Below are positions 1 to 8,314 of a stretch of DNA of 64,000 bases, one piece after another. The DNA is from Euryarchaeota archaeon (GTDB taxonomy: Archaea > Thermoplasmatota > SW-10-69-26 > JACQPN01), in NCBI GenBank assembly GCA_016207515.1, contig JACQPN010000020.1:41824-105823 (forward strand). Direction: 5' to 3'. The notes under the pieces are model-generated. The model did no database searches, was not told the origin of the DNA, and saw only the letters and a program-made list of their open reading frames with translations. The stretch's first letter is position 1. Every line of letters starts with the position of its first letter. A program made the position numbers and the translations under genes.

Positions 1-560
1 ACATGATGCGCCTCTACCTTGGCCGCGGTGAGGACGCGTGGCTCCACGCGGCGGCGATCGACCGCGCGGACGAACTCCTTTTCCCGTTAGGGCGCGACTC
101 GGAACTAGAATGGTTCCTTTCCGAGGTGAAGACCGCGCTGCTTCTTGAGGATTGGACGCAGGAAATCGCCGACGATCGCATGGAAGAGAAGTACCGCGTC
201 TACCCTGGGGACGTCCACAACAAGGTCGAGACCGCCGTGTGGCTCGTCTACGCGATGAAGGAACTGGCACACCTTTTCAATCCCGATGCCAGAAACGCCC
301 TCACGGGCCTTGAGATCCGCCTGAAAGCCGGCGTCAAGGAGGAATTGCTCCCGCTCATCAAGTTGAAGCACGTCGCGAGGGTCAGGGCGCGGGTCCTCTA
401 CAACGCCGGCTTCAAGCGACCACAGGACCTCGTGACGGCGAACGAGGCGACGCTTGCAAAGCTTCCCGGCATCGGAAAAGAGATCGCCGCATCCATACTC
501 AAAGAGGTGGGGGCGAGGACCCAGCCGACACAGACGAGGCTCGGGGTGGATCCCCGATGA
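1..560 (+). CDS. hel308: Hel308-type Ski2-like DNA helicase, C-terminal part
   Basis: This is the 3' end of a gene whose start lies before the window. About 185 residues are visible. They match the C-terminal helical and helix-hairpin-helix region of archaeal Hel308 helicases, which unwind lagging strands at stalled forks. The stretch KHVARVRARVLYNAGF and the later KLPGIGKEIAASIL are the diagnostic HhH elements. The ATPase domains are not in view, so activity cannot be judged. The stop codon overlaps the next gene by four bases (ATGA), which implies co-translation with Cgi121. That pairing recurs in archaea. Confidence 0.85.
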   Translation, partial: MMRLYLGRGEDAWLHAAAIDRADELLFPLGRDSELEWFLSEVKTALLLEDWTQEIADDRMEEKYRVYPGDVHNKVETAVWLVYAMKELAHLFNPDARNALTGLEIRLKAGVKEELLPLIKLKHVARVRARVLYNAGFKRPQDLVTANEATLAKLPGIGKEIAASILKEVGARTQPTQTRLGVDPR

Positions 561-1060
561 TCCGCATCGTCGGAGCTCGAGGCAAGGTCGCCGACGTGGC
601 CCACATCCTTCAGGTGGCCCGGTCGGTCGAGAAACGGAAGGGTTGCGACATCGCTCTCCTAAGAGCCGCCATCGTCTACGGACGCGAGCACGTCGAATCC
701 GCCGTCCACAAGGCGGTGCGGGCATGGGACGCGAAGACGAACGCTTCCGACACGCTCGCAGGCGAGATCCTATGCTACGTGGCTGCCGAAAGGCAGGTGC
801 ACGCGGCCATCAGGAAAGCCGGCCTTTCAAAGGGCGACACGAAAGTCGTGGTCGCGGCGACCGGGCGCGACCCCAACGGGGCCGTGGACGAACTGCTTCG
901 CGAGGCAGGATGGGACGTCGATGAATCCGTCGTCTCCAAGGAGGGGAAGGATCTGGCATTCATCCTCAAGACCATGGACGTGGACGTACCCGCAGGTTAC
1001 GAGGGCCGGGAACCGGAACTCATCTTGGAGAAAGTGGCGCTCCGTGACATCGTGAAATGA
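557..1060 (+). CDS. cgi121: KEOPS complex subunit Cgi121
   Basis: The 167-residue protein has the length and pattern of archaeal Cgi121, the KEOPS subunit that binds the tRNA 3' end and supports t6A37 synthesis by Kae1 and Bud32. Recognisable elements are the opening IRIVGARGKV, the central AAERQVHAAIRKAGLSKGD and the segment VVVAATGRDP. The ATG overlaps the helicase stop codon, so translation is probably coupled. No other KEOPS gene is in the window. Identification rests on overall pattern rather than a catalytic motif, since Cgi121 has none. Confidence 0.85.
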   Translation: MIRIVGARGKVADVAHILQVARSVEKRKGCDIALLRAAIVYGREHVESAVHKAVRAWDAKTNASDTLAGEILCYVAAERQVHAAIRKAGLSKGDTKVVVAATGRDPNGAVDELLREAGWDVDESVVSKEGKDLAFILKTMDVDVPAGYEGREPELILEKVALRDIVK

Positions 1061-1089
1061 ACCAAAGCGCAGCTTCGTGTCGTCCTTGC

Positions 1090-3441
1090 CTATCCTAGCT
1101 GCGTCCGTCTGCCTGTGAGGTAGCGTCCGAACTGTCGCAGGTTCCTATAGAATTCCCGGAACGTGTGCACGGTAGGGCCGCCGTGGGATTTCACCATGAG
1201 GACGTTCGCGTTCGCCCGCTCCGCGATCTCCTCCGTCTTGTGCCCGAAGAGGTAATTCCGCCACGAGGGCTCCGTGGTGGCTCCGACGACTACGAGGTCT
1301 GCTTCCTTCGCGACGTCGATGACGCGAGAGAGCACCCTGTCCGCCTGCTCAATCTTGAGTCTAGTGGGGACACCACGGATCGCGTTCTGCTCGATCAACG
1401 CCTCTCCTCGCGCCCGTCTCGCAATGAAATCGGTCTCGTCCTGGTTCATCGCGTGGTAGACCGTCACGGCGCCCACGTTGGCCCGTGCTATCGCGCTGCC
1501 GAGCCGGATGCCGAGCGGGGCGTGCCTTCCTCCGTGGGTGGGGATGAGGACCTTCGACAGCTCCTTTCCCTCCCTCAACTTCAAGACGGCGATGTCGCAC
1601 GGCGGGACCTCGACGAGGCCCTCTATCGTGCGGGCCTTCAGGAAATCGGTGATCCTGCCGCGCCCGCTCCAGCCGAGCAGGATAAGGCTAGCGCCCTCCT
1701 CCATCGCGGTCTCCCGGATGACTTGCGAAGTGTTGTGGCCGATGCGCACGAGCGTGTGCACGGGGACGCTCGTCTTTCCCATCGCGGTCTTCGCGTTTTC
1801 CAGGACAGGCAGGGCCTTGGAGACGAAGCGGTGCCCTTCCGTCAACGGCGTCACGTCCGGCACCTCCACGACGTAGAGAAGGTCCACTTCGCCGTCGAGG
1901 CTCTTCGCGATCGAGCTCGCCACCCTCGCGATGCCTGCGGCCGTCTCGGGGTTGGCCACTGGCACGAGGACGCGGAAGTTCTTGCGGATGGCCGGCACCT
2001 CGCGGTGCGCGACTGAGCGTTCGACGGCTAAACGGTGCTCCGCCTCTTCCCGGGGACGTAGTCCGACATAGTACGCCGCGAAACCCAAGGCGATCCAGCC
2101 TGCGCCCGCAAGCCAAGCCAACGGACTGAAGGAGAAGAGATAGATGGCGAGGAACACCTGAGCGAAAAGACCGATCAGCGGCGTTATGGGGAAGAACGGG
2201 GCCCTGAACCCATAATCAAGGTTCTCCGTCGTGTTTCGCAATTTTATGTAACTGATGTTGACGAGTGCGAACAGGATGAGGAACATCAGATTGGCGGCCG
2301 CAGCGACGGCCTCGATCGGAAGCACCAACGCCATCGCCGCGATGATCGCTCCGCTTGCGAGAATGCCAAGGTGCGGCGTCTTCCATCGTGGATGTATCTC
2401 CGAGAACGCGTCCGGGAGATCGTGGTGACGGGACATCGCATAAGCGACCCTGCTGGAGCTGTAGATGGTGGCGTTGAGCGCCGTGATGTTCGAAAGCAAC
2501 GCCGCCGCTAGCGCGACAGTCGCACCGAACGGCATGAATTGGCCTGCCGATTCCACGATCGCGACGACGCCGGAATCGGCGAGGAAGACCCAACTGGCAC
2601 CGAGTGATCCGCCATCAACCGCGCCTAGGGCGACGAAGACCACCAATAGGTAGATCGGCGCGACTATGAGAAGCGACATTCCCAATGCACGAGGGATGTT
2701 CTCCTTGGGGTTCTTCACCTCCTCGCTCGATTGGGCGATGATCTCGTACCCTTCGAATGCGATGAACGTGATGCCCATGGCAACGAACACGCCGCCGAAA
2801 CCGTGGGGCATGAAATCCGCGAAGTTGCGTCCAGCAAGGAGCGGATTCGAGTTGATCGCGAGGAGCCCCCACCCGATGAAGGCGCAAAGGATCGCGATTG
2901 TCACCGCGGTCATCACGTTCTCCGTGCGCGTGCTGTTCTTGACACCCACCATGTTGAGGCCCACGAAAGTCGCCGTCAAGCTGAAAGCCAGCGCCTTTGT
3001 GGCCAAACCATGGTCAAGGCCCGGGGGCATCAGGGCGTAGAAATCTAGGAGCCATACCGTGAAATGAGCTGACGCCAGGGCGTACACGCCGCACGCGACC
3101 GCATGGGAGAACCAGCCGATCCAGCCCGCGACGAACCCCCAAGGCTGATGGAGCGCGTCGTGGATCCAAAGGTAACCGCCGCCAGCGTCGTGGTATGCCG
3201 AACCCAACTCGGCATAGATGAGCAGTGTGGGAATCGTCAGGAACGTGTTGAGGACGAACGCCAAAAGGAGCCCCGGACCCGAGAGGCCAGCGGCAATCCC
3301 GATCAATGCGAATATCCCCCCTCCAAGAAGGGCACCGACGCCGATCATCGTGGCGTCAAAAAGCGTCATCTCGCGGGCCAGGCGCACCTCGCCCATCGTC
3401 GACAACTGCGTCTGCGACGGGCCCTCGTTCTTCTCGCTCAC
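1090..3441 (-). CDS. APC-family amino-acid permease with two C-terminal USP domains
   Basis: The 783-residue protein has about 12 hydrophobic segments in residues 25-460. It opens with the APC signature GVGALLGGGIFALIG and contains the internal helix motif AFEGYEIIAQSSEEVKNP. It then carries two universal-stress-protein-like domains, about residues 490-620 and 630-760; the second ends in VVVGATTEPSWRNYLFGHKTEE, a USP nucleotide-binding-type motif. Such fusions are common in archaea and are thought to couple uptake to nucleotide or energy state. The substrate cannot be read from sequence. A TATA-like box lies 29-36 bases before the ATG, so the transcript is probably leaderless. Confidence 0.88.
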   Translation of the reverse strand: MSEKNEGPSQTQLSTMGEVRLAREMTLFDATMIGVGALLGGGIFALIGIAAGLSGPGLLLAFVLNTFLTIPTLLIYAELGSAYHDAGGGYLWIHDALHQPWGFVAGWIGWFSHAVACGVYALASAHFTVWLLDFYALMPPGLDHGLATKALAFSLTATFVGLNMVGVKNSTRTENVMTAVTIAILCAFIGWGLLAINSNPLLAGRNFADFMPHGFGGVFVAMGITFIAFEGYEIIAQSSEEVKNPKENIPRALGMSLLIVAPIYLLVVFVALGAVDGGSLGASWVFLADSGVVAIVESAGQFMPFGATVALAAALLSNITALNATIYSSSRVAYAMSRHHDLPDAFSEIHPRWKTPHLGILASGAIIAAMALVLPIEAVAAAANLMFLILFALVNISYIKLRNTTENLDYGFRAPFFPITPLIGLFAQVFLAIYLFSFSPLAWLAGAGWIALGFAAYYVGLRPREEAEHRLAVERSVAHREVPAIRKNFRVLVPVANPETAAGIARVASSIAKSLDGEVDLLYVVEVPDVTPLTEGHRFVSKALPVLENAKTAMGKTSVPVHTLVRIGHNTSQVIRETAMEEGASLILLGWSGRGRITDFLKARTIEGLVEVPPCDIAVLKLREGKELSKVLIPTHGGRHAPLGIRLGSAIARANVGAVTVYHAMNQDETDFIARRARGEALIEQNAIRGVPTRLKIEQADRVLSRVIDVAKEADLVVVGATTEPSWRNYLFGHKTEEIAERANANVLMVKSHGGPTVHTFREFYRNLRQFGRYLTGRRTQLG

Positions 3442-3469
3442 TGTTTTCGCCGCGGCATGGCGGGACCGG

Positions 3470-3477
3470 CTTATAAA
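3470..3477 (-). promoter_or_regulatory. TATA-like box for the APC permease
   Basis: The minus strand reads TTTATAAG, ending 29 bases before the permease ATG. That is archaeal core-promoter spacing for a leaderless or near-leaderless mRNA. Confidence 0.6.
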
Positions 3478-3521
3478 CTCACGACGAACGAAGCCGAGCC
3501 CGGGCGTCCGACGGAACGCAC

Positions 3522-4601
3522 TTACGGGGGCTTCTGGTCGCTCACGGGCTGATGCCGCTCCGGCGACTGGGCCCCGGGCATGTGCTCGGGAGGCGGGAGG
3601 TCGAACTCATCGTGGATCTCGCCCACGAGCTCCTCGAGAAGATCCTCCACCGTGAGAAGGCCCATCGTCTCGCCGCGCGCATCCTGCAAGACGGCGATCT
3701 GCGTGTGCAGCCTCTGCATCGAGACGAGGAGATCGTCCGTATCGACGTCGTCACGCGCGATGAGGACCTTTCGCCGGAGTTCCGCCGCCTTCTTGACCTT
3801 CAACTCGGCATCCGAAAGACGCAAAAGGTCCTTGGCATGGATGAAACCCAAGACGTGGTCAAGGCTACGGTCCGCGACCAGGATCCGCGAGTAACCGCTC
3901 TTGTTCACCGTCTCGAGCGCCTCGGCGAGACTCGCCTCCTTGTCCACGAAGGCGATCTGATCACGCGGCGTCATGACGCGCGACGCCTTCGTCTCGGTGA
4001 ACCTGAACACCTCGCCGATGACCTTCCGTTCGAAGCCCTCGATGGACCCCTGTTCCTCACCGACGCGGAGCATTAGCTTGATCTCCTCCTCCGTGATGAA
4101 ACCCACATGGCGCCTGCGGGGTGCGCCAAGGATGAAAAGGAGACGGTTGGCTATCCCCGAGAAAAGCCAGACAAGCGGCGACAACACGACCTCCATGACA
4201 CTCATCGGCCAAGCGACGGCGAGCGCGATCCCCATGGAATACCGGACGGCGAGCGTCTTCGGCGTCACCTCGCCGAAGACGAGGACAAGGAACACCATGG
4301 CCCCCGTCGCGATCGCCGCCCCCGACGAGCCGAATAGGCCTTGCGCGATCACCGCCGAAAGCACCGACGCGGCGATGTTGACTATGTTGTTGCCGACGAG
4401 TATCGTGGTGATGAGCCGCTCGGGATCATGGACCAGCCGATCGAGAAGCGCCGCGCGCTTGCTCCCCTTTTCCTTAAGAGCGCGGATGCGCAACCGGCTC
4501 GCTGATATGAGTGCCGTCTCGCTCATCGAGAAGAAGGCGGAGGCCGCGAGGAGTACTACAAGTCCGGCAATCTGGACGCGAAGGTCGCTTTCGAGGCCCA
4601 A
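3522..4601 (-). CDS. CNNM/HlyC-type membrane protein (DUF21 plus CBS pair)
   Basis: The 359-residue protein has a DUF21 transmembrane domain (about residues 1-175, with FFSMSETALISASRLRIRAL and VFGEVTPKTLAVRYS) followed by a CBS pair (about 195-325, with RVMTPRDQIAFV and GLLTVEDLLEELVGEIHDEFD). Proteins of this family are CNNM/CorC-like, implicated in Mg2+ or Na+ transport and gated by adenine nucleotides. The usual C-terminal CorC_HlyC domain is missing; the protein ends soon after the CBS pair in a charged Pro-rich tail. It is transcribed like the upstream permease but is separated from it by 80 bases with its own flanks. Confidence 0.85.
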   Translation of the reverse strand: MGLESDLRVQIAGLVVLLAASAFFSMSETALISASRLRIRALKEKGSKRAALLDRLVHDPERLITTILVGNNIVNIAASVLSAVIAQGLFGSSGAAIATGAMVFLVLVFGEVTPKTLAVRYSMGIALAVAWPMSVMEVVLSPLVWLFSGIANRLLFILGAPRRRHVGFITEEEIKLMLRVGEEQGSIEGFERKVIGEVFRFTETKASRVMTPRDQIAFVDKEASLAEALETVNKSGYSRILVADRSLDHVLGFIHAKDLLRLSDAELKVKKAAELRRKVLIARDDVDTDDLLVSMQRLHTQIAVLQDARGETMGLLTVEDLLEELVGEIHDEFDLPPPEHMPGAQSPERHQPVSDQKPP

Positions 4602-4780
4602 GAGGGGTTCCGCGTGAAGGTAGGAGGCCGCGGCATTAGGCTTTTTCCCGATTGCAGGGAACGTCGGGCATAAACCTTATCAACTGCGACCGATTCCGGC
4701 GAACCGGCGGCGCCCTATTCCGCAAGGTCGCGCGCCACGAAGAAACTGCGCCTGGAAAACGAAGACTCGTTCAGGGCGCA

Positions 4781-4985
4781 AATCAAAAAGGATGCGCCCG
4801 CGAGGGCACCCTTTTTCGGCTACGCCGAAAAAGCGTGCATGGAAAATCGGTTGCCCCGCGCGCGTAGAGCAAAGAAAGGATGCGCCCGTGGGGTAGCCGA
4901 CGGGCACCCTTTTTGGCCTGGCGGCCAAAAAGCGTGCACGGAAAACGGAGACCCGATTGGGCAACAATCAAAAAGGATGCGCCCG
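4781..4985. repeat. Degenerate hairpin repeats carrying the tRNA-Arg 5' end
   Basis: The motif AAAGGATGCGCCCG occurs three times, with GGATG starting at 4790, 4878 and 4975; the third copy is the start of tRNA-Arg. After each of the first two copies comes a perfect hairpin. One has arms 4811-4820 and 4824-4833 with loop TAC; the other has arms 4909-4918 and 4923-4932 with loop TGGC. Both are bracketed by GCAC and GTGC. A shared GGAAAA tail follows. Copy 2 repeats about 23 bases spanning the tRNA start, including GTGGGGTAGCC. I see no credible gene here. It may be a duplicated tRNA flank or a REP-like element. Confidence 0.7.
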
Positions 4986-5052
4986 TGGGGTAGCCCGGAT
5001 ATCCTCGAAGATTGCGGATCTTTGGACCCGCGTTCGAATCGCGGCGGGCGCG
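4979..5052 (+). tRNA. tRNA-Arg (anticodon GCG)
   Basis: A complete cloverleaf can be folded by eye. The acceptor GCGCCCG (4979-4985) pairs with CGGGCGC (5045-5051). The D stem is GGGT/ATCC, the anticodon stem GAAGA/TCTTT with loop TTGCGGA (anticodon GCG at 5014-5016), and the T arm CCGCG-TTCGAAT-CGCGG. There is no intron and CCA is not encoded. Base 5052 is the discriminator (G). The D-arm resembles other archaeal tRNA-Arg genes. The 5' end is duplicated in the upstream repeats. Confidence 0.9.
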
Positions 5053-5263
5053 CTTCGCTATTGGGAATGTCGGAGAGCTCGCGCGCCCGCCTTGCCGTGG
5101 CCAGGTACGGTTTGTGACTTCTGGCCCCGGCGCGGCGGGCGCTTGAGAATGACGTGAGCGACGCCGACGCCCCAGCCTTCTCGGCGGGCCGGCACATTAG
5201 GCGTCTCCCGTCCCATGACACGGCGAGCGTGCCTCTTTTCCGTGGGCATCTGCTTTCCGGCCC

Positions 5264-5713
5264 GTGGAATGGCAGGAACGCCTTCGCGCCGATGCGTCGT
5301 TTTCCGACTTCGGTGACTTCTCGCACCTCTATCACGTCGGCCTCACGCCGCTTGTGCCCCCCGAGTACGACATCCCAGGCATTGTCGGTCTCACGTTCCG
5401 CCTCCAAGAACGGCCCCGGGGCGGGCACGTCTACGTGACGACGATCGACGTCGGCGCGGCGATGAGGCTCGGCGAACGGATGGGGCTTGACCCTGCCGAG
5501 GCCTTGGCGATGGTGGACAGCCACGAGCGGGTCCACATAGAGATGCAGTTGGCGGGCGTCGCCGAGGAAGTGGAAGAGGCGCAATCAACGTTCGCGGACG
5601 CGGTCTGGTTGAGCCTTCGTCACGAGAAAGCCGCCGAGCGGTTGCAGGCAGGGGAGTTCGGGCTAGTGACGAAGGTCGGGCCGGGGTTTTGGGAGGCGCT
5701 TCTCGATCGATGA
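5264..5713 (+). CDS. Hypothetical protein with an HExxH motif
   Basis: The 149-residue protein belongs to no family I recognise. It is acidic, soluble and has no signal peptide. Near residue 86 it carries SHERVHIEMQLAG, which fits the HExxH zinc-metallopeptidase signature in a predicted helix. A downstream helix (EEVEEAQSTFADAVWLSLRHEKA) could supply a third ligand, but this is unproven. It stands alone between tRNA-Arg and a convergent dioxygenase gene. The ATG is the first credible start; no clear TATA box is visible. Confidence 0.6.
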   Translation: MEWQERLRADASFSDFGDFSHLYHVGLTPLVPPEYDIPGIVGLTFRLQERPRGGHVYVTTIDVGAAMRLGERMGLDPAEALAMVDSHERVHIEMQLAGVAEEVEEAQSTFADAVWLSLRHEKAAERLQAGEFGLVTKVGPGFWEALLDR

Positions 5714-5775
5714 CACGCGTTTCGGTTTGACCGGGGGCCCAAGATCGATTGCGCGCCGACCGAACGCCGCTCGCT

Positions 5776-6627
5776 TCAATCCCCGACGGCGAAGCAGCGC
5801 ATCGATATGTTCGAGTTGTAGATCCCTTCGAAGACATGCCGCACCTTCTCGTGGCCAAGGGCCGCGCCCAAGACCACGAGCGCGGGGTCGTAATGCTCCG
5901 TCGTCGGCACCGCCATCATAGAATGAGGGGCGCGCCTCCTATAATCAATCGCCCCGGAGACGTCCATCGCGTCGAGCCGGTCCCTGAACCATGCGTCGAA
6001 CTCGGCGGCCCACCGGTCGACGGGGCCGTCCTTGTCGGGGCCCGTAACGCGCAGGTTATGGACCACGTTCCCGCTTCCGACGAGAAGAACGCCTCGAGAA
6101 CGGAACGGCGCAAGAAGCTGGCCGAGTCTAAAGAGCGTCGTGAGATTGCTAGGGCGAGGGATGGAGATCTGGATCACCGGGACGTCGGCCGATGGATAGA
6201 GGTGGCGCATCGGCACCCAACAACCGTGATCGAGGCCGCGTCGCTCGTCCTTGTCGACGGCGACCCCGGTTGCGAAAAGCGTCTTCGCGATCTCTTTCGC
6301 AAGCGCCGGGTCGCCCTTTGCCGGGTATTCGAGGTCGTAAAGGTCTTGCGGGAAACCAAAGAAATCATAGATGAGTTCCGGGCGCTGGGATGCCGTGACG
6401 CGCACCGGTAGTTCGCGCTCCCAGTGGGCCGAGATCACTGCAATTGCCTCGATGTCTTGGACGCTTTTCCCAAAATCGTGGAGCGCCTTCGTGTAAGCGT
6501 CATCCTCGAGGGCCATCATCGGGGAGCCGTGGCCGACGAAGAGGGCAGGAAGCCGTTGTGTCGCTTCGTCACCTGGGCCTTTGCCGCGGCGCGCAGTTGT
6601 CCGCTTGTGATTTTCCAGTTCGTCCAT
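5776..6627 (-). CDS. LigB/DODA-type extradiol dioxygenase family protein
   Basis: The 283-residue protein matches class III extradiol ring-opening dioxygenases of the 4,5-DOPA dioxygenase (YgiD) group. It has ALFVGHGSPMMALED near the N-terminus, AVISAHWE, RRGLDHGCWVPMRHLYP and GSGNVVHNL. The His residues in GHGSP, SAHWE, LDHG and VVHNL correspond to metal-binding or catalytic positions of the family. The reading frame stays open for 161 codons upstream, but I place the start at the ATG of MDELENHK because a TATA box lies 44 bases upstream and residues before it look non-coding. The substrate in archaea is unknown. Confidence 0.85.
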   Translation of the reverse strand: MDELENHKRTTARRGKGPGDEATQRLPALFVGHGSPMMALEDDAYTKALHDFGKSVQDIEAIAVISAHWERELPVRVTASQRPELIYDFFGFPQDLYDLEYPAKGDPALAKEIAKTLFATGVAVDKDERRGLDHGCWVPMRHLYPSADVPVIQISIPRPSNLTTLFRLGQLLAPFRSRGVLLVGSGNVVHNLRVTGPDKDGPVDRWAAEFDAWFRDRLDAMDVSGAIDYRRRAPHSMMAVPTTEHYDPALVVLGAALGHEKVRHVFEGIYNSNISMRCFAVGD

Positions 6628-6670
6628 GTTCGACGGATGCCCTCTGGGACGTACATTAGGCGCGCCACAC

Positions 6671-6678
6671 CTTATAGG
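6671..6678 (-). promoter_or_regulatory. TATA-like box for the dioxygenase gene
   Basis: The minus strand reads CCTATAAG, ending 44 bases before the chosen ATG. It supports the short start and predicts a roughly 15-20 base leader. Confidence 0.5.
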
Positions 6679-6802
6679 GCCGCTACGTCGCCTGGAAGCC
6701 TTGGCGGATTTCTCAAGAATCCTCATGCTCTGGCGTGAAAGGCGCTTGGTCGGCTTTTGGGCCCACCACAACCTAGTTATGATTCGATGAAGACTTCTTC
6801 CT

Positions 6803-8197
6803 GTGATACGACGCGCCGCGCCGATCCTATTGATGGGCCTGCTTATGGCCGGGTGCGTCTCGGTGCCTGCGCCGGGATCTGACGGGGCGGGCCGCGGCGA
6901 GTCCGGCGTGACATTGACTCTTCCCCAATTCGTCCCAAGCGTCGCGATCTCAAAAGACTGGCCAGGCGCCGAACCCGTAATCGCCGTCGCGTCTGACGGG
7001 ACCCTTTTTGCCGAAGGGATAGGCACCGTGGTGCTCCAGAACGGCCAGACCACGAACGTGAACAAGGGCTGGCGCTCGACGGATGGGGGAAAGACTTGGA
7101 CGGACATCACGCCGCCCGGTCTCGGCCAGGAGCGGTCGAACGACGGTTTTATCGCGGTGGGTAATGGCGACCGCGTCTACCTCGTGAACGTCGCCTCGCT
7201 CACTTTCGAGATGTACCGCTCCGAGGACAAGGGCGCGACGCGGATCCTCCTTGCCACGCCCAAGCTCCCGGCACTCATGCACCGCAACTGGATCGTGCCC
7301 TCCGGCCCCAACACCATCCACGTGGTGATGGAGGCGTTGCCGCCCACGTTCGCGCCGTTTCTTGCCGGACAGAGCCCGCCGGAGAATGCACCATCGACCG
7401 CGAACGAGGGCCTCTGGTACATGCGCTCCGACGACACGGGGCAGACGTGGACCACACCCGTCCAGATCGACCCGACCGTGAACTTCGCAGGCCAAGGGAA
7501 CCTCGCGATGAGCCGCGACGGCCAGTTCCTTGCCGTCCCCCGCTATTCGGACGATGTCAAGGGATTCTCGCCGACGTATCTTGGCGGAAAATGGTACATG
7601 ATGGTGTCCGAGAACGCGGGTCGCAATTGGGAACGTCGCGAGATGTTCCGCCTGACTTCCGAGCTTGCATCGGCCGTGGAGCCACTCGCGATGGATGCGG
7701 AGGGCACGCTGTATTTCGTCTGGTCGCAACAGATCGACGGCACGTCGCTCCTTCACATGTCCGTCTCGAAGGACCGCGCAAAGACGTGGGGCGGACCCAT
7801 GGTGATCGCGCGCGGGAACGTCACCCAGTCGATGCCTTGGATCAACGTCCGCATGCCCGGAGAACTCGGTGTGGCATGGTATGAAGCGCCCGTCGTCGGG
7901 CCCGCGTCGAAAGTGAACGCGTCGTGGCACTTCAACTACGGATTGCTTTCCGAGGCTGACACTGCGGCGCCGGTGATGCATGCCGCGAGGGCGACCACGG
8001 AACCGGTGCATGAGGGCAACATCTGCGCCCGTGGTCCTGCCTGTGGGTCAGGGGAGGATCGGCGCCTTCTCGACTACCCTTGGCTCGAGTTCGGTCCGGA
8101 TGGAAGGGCCCACATGGTCCTCGCGTCGACGAAGTGGGAGAAACGGAGCGCATTCGCGGTCTACGCGGGCGAATCCACACGACTCACGCTTGATTGA
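6803..8197 (+). CDS. Secreted BNR/Asp-box lipoprotein (sialidase-like fold), copy 1
   Basis: The 464-residue protein starts at GTG and has a lipoprotein signal (LLMGLLMAGC, Cys about residue 18), so it is probably exported and membrane-anchored. It contains several Asp-box (BNR) repeats: STDGGKTWTD, SDDTGQTWTTP, SENAGRNWERR and SKDRAKTWGGP. These indicate a beta-propeller as in sialidases and photosystem-assembly-like proteins. The sialidase catalytic Arg triad cannot be assigned by eye, so I would not call it an enzyme. A paralogue of similar layout follows 117 bases downstream. Confidence 0.8.
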   Translation: MIRRAAPILLMGLLMAGCVSVPAPGSDGAGRGESGVTLTLPQFVPSVAISKDWPGAEPVIAVASDGTLFAEGIGTVVLQNGQTTNVNKGWRSTDGGKTWTDITPPGLGQERSNDGFIAVGNGDRVYLVNVASLTFEMYRSEDKGATRILLATPKLPALMHRNWIVPSGPNTIHVVMEALPPTFAPFLAGQSPPENAPSTANEGLWYMRSDDTGQTWTTPVQIDPTVNFAGQGNLAMSRDGQFLAVPRYSDDVKGFSPTYLGGKWYMMVSENAGRNWERREMFRLTSELASAVEPLAMDAEGTLYFVWSQQIDGTSLLHMSVSKDRAKTWGGPMVIARGNVTQSMPWINVRMPGELGVAWYEAPVVGPASKVNASWHFNYGLLSEADTAAPVMHAARATTEPVHEGNICARGPACGSGEDRRLLDYPWLEFGPDGRAHMVLASTKWEKRSAFAVYAGESTRLTLD

Positions 8198-8283
8198 ACA
8201 AGGCCGCCTCATATGGGCGCGTCGTTGACCAGTAATCCTCCTGACGGGGGACCTACCTCAAGGGCGGCGGTTCCACAAAAAGA

Positions 8284-8291
8284 CTTATAAG
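8284..8291 (+). promoter_or_regulatory. TATA-like box for BNR lipoprotein copy 2
   Basis: CTTATAAG lies 24 bases before the ATG at 8315, so the second copy has its own promoter and a leaderless transcript. Confidence 0.65.
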
Positions 8292-8314
8292 CGCCCAAAC
8301 CGGCTCAAGCAACA

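Noticed and set aside
4806..4937. Hairpins before tRNA-Arg as Rho-independent terminators
   Set aside because: The T and A tracts are inside the stem arms rather than after the stem, and the copies repeat with the tRNA end.
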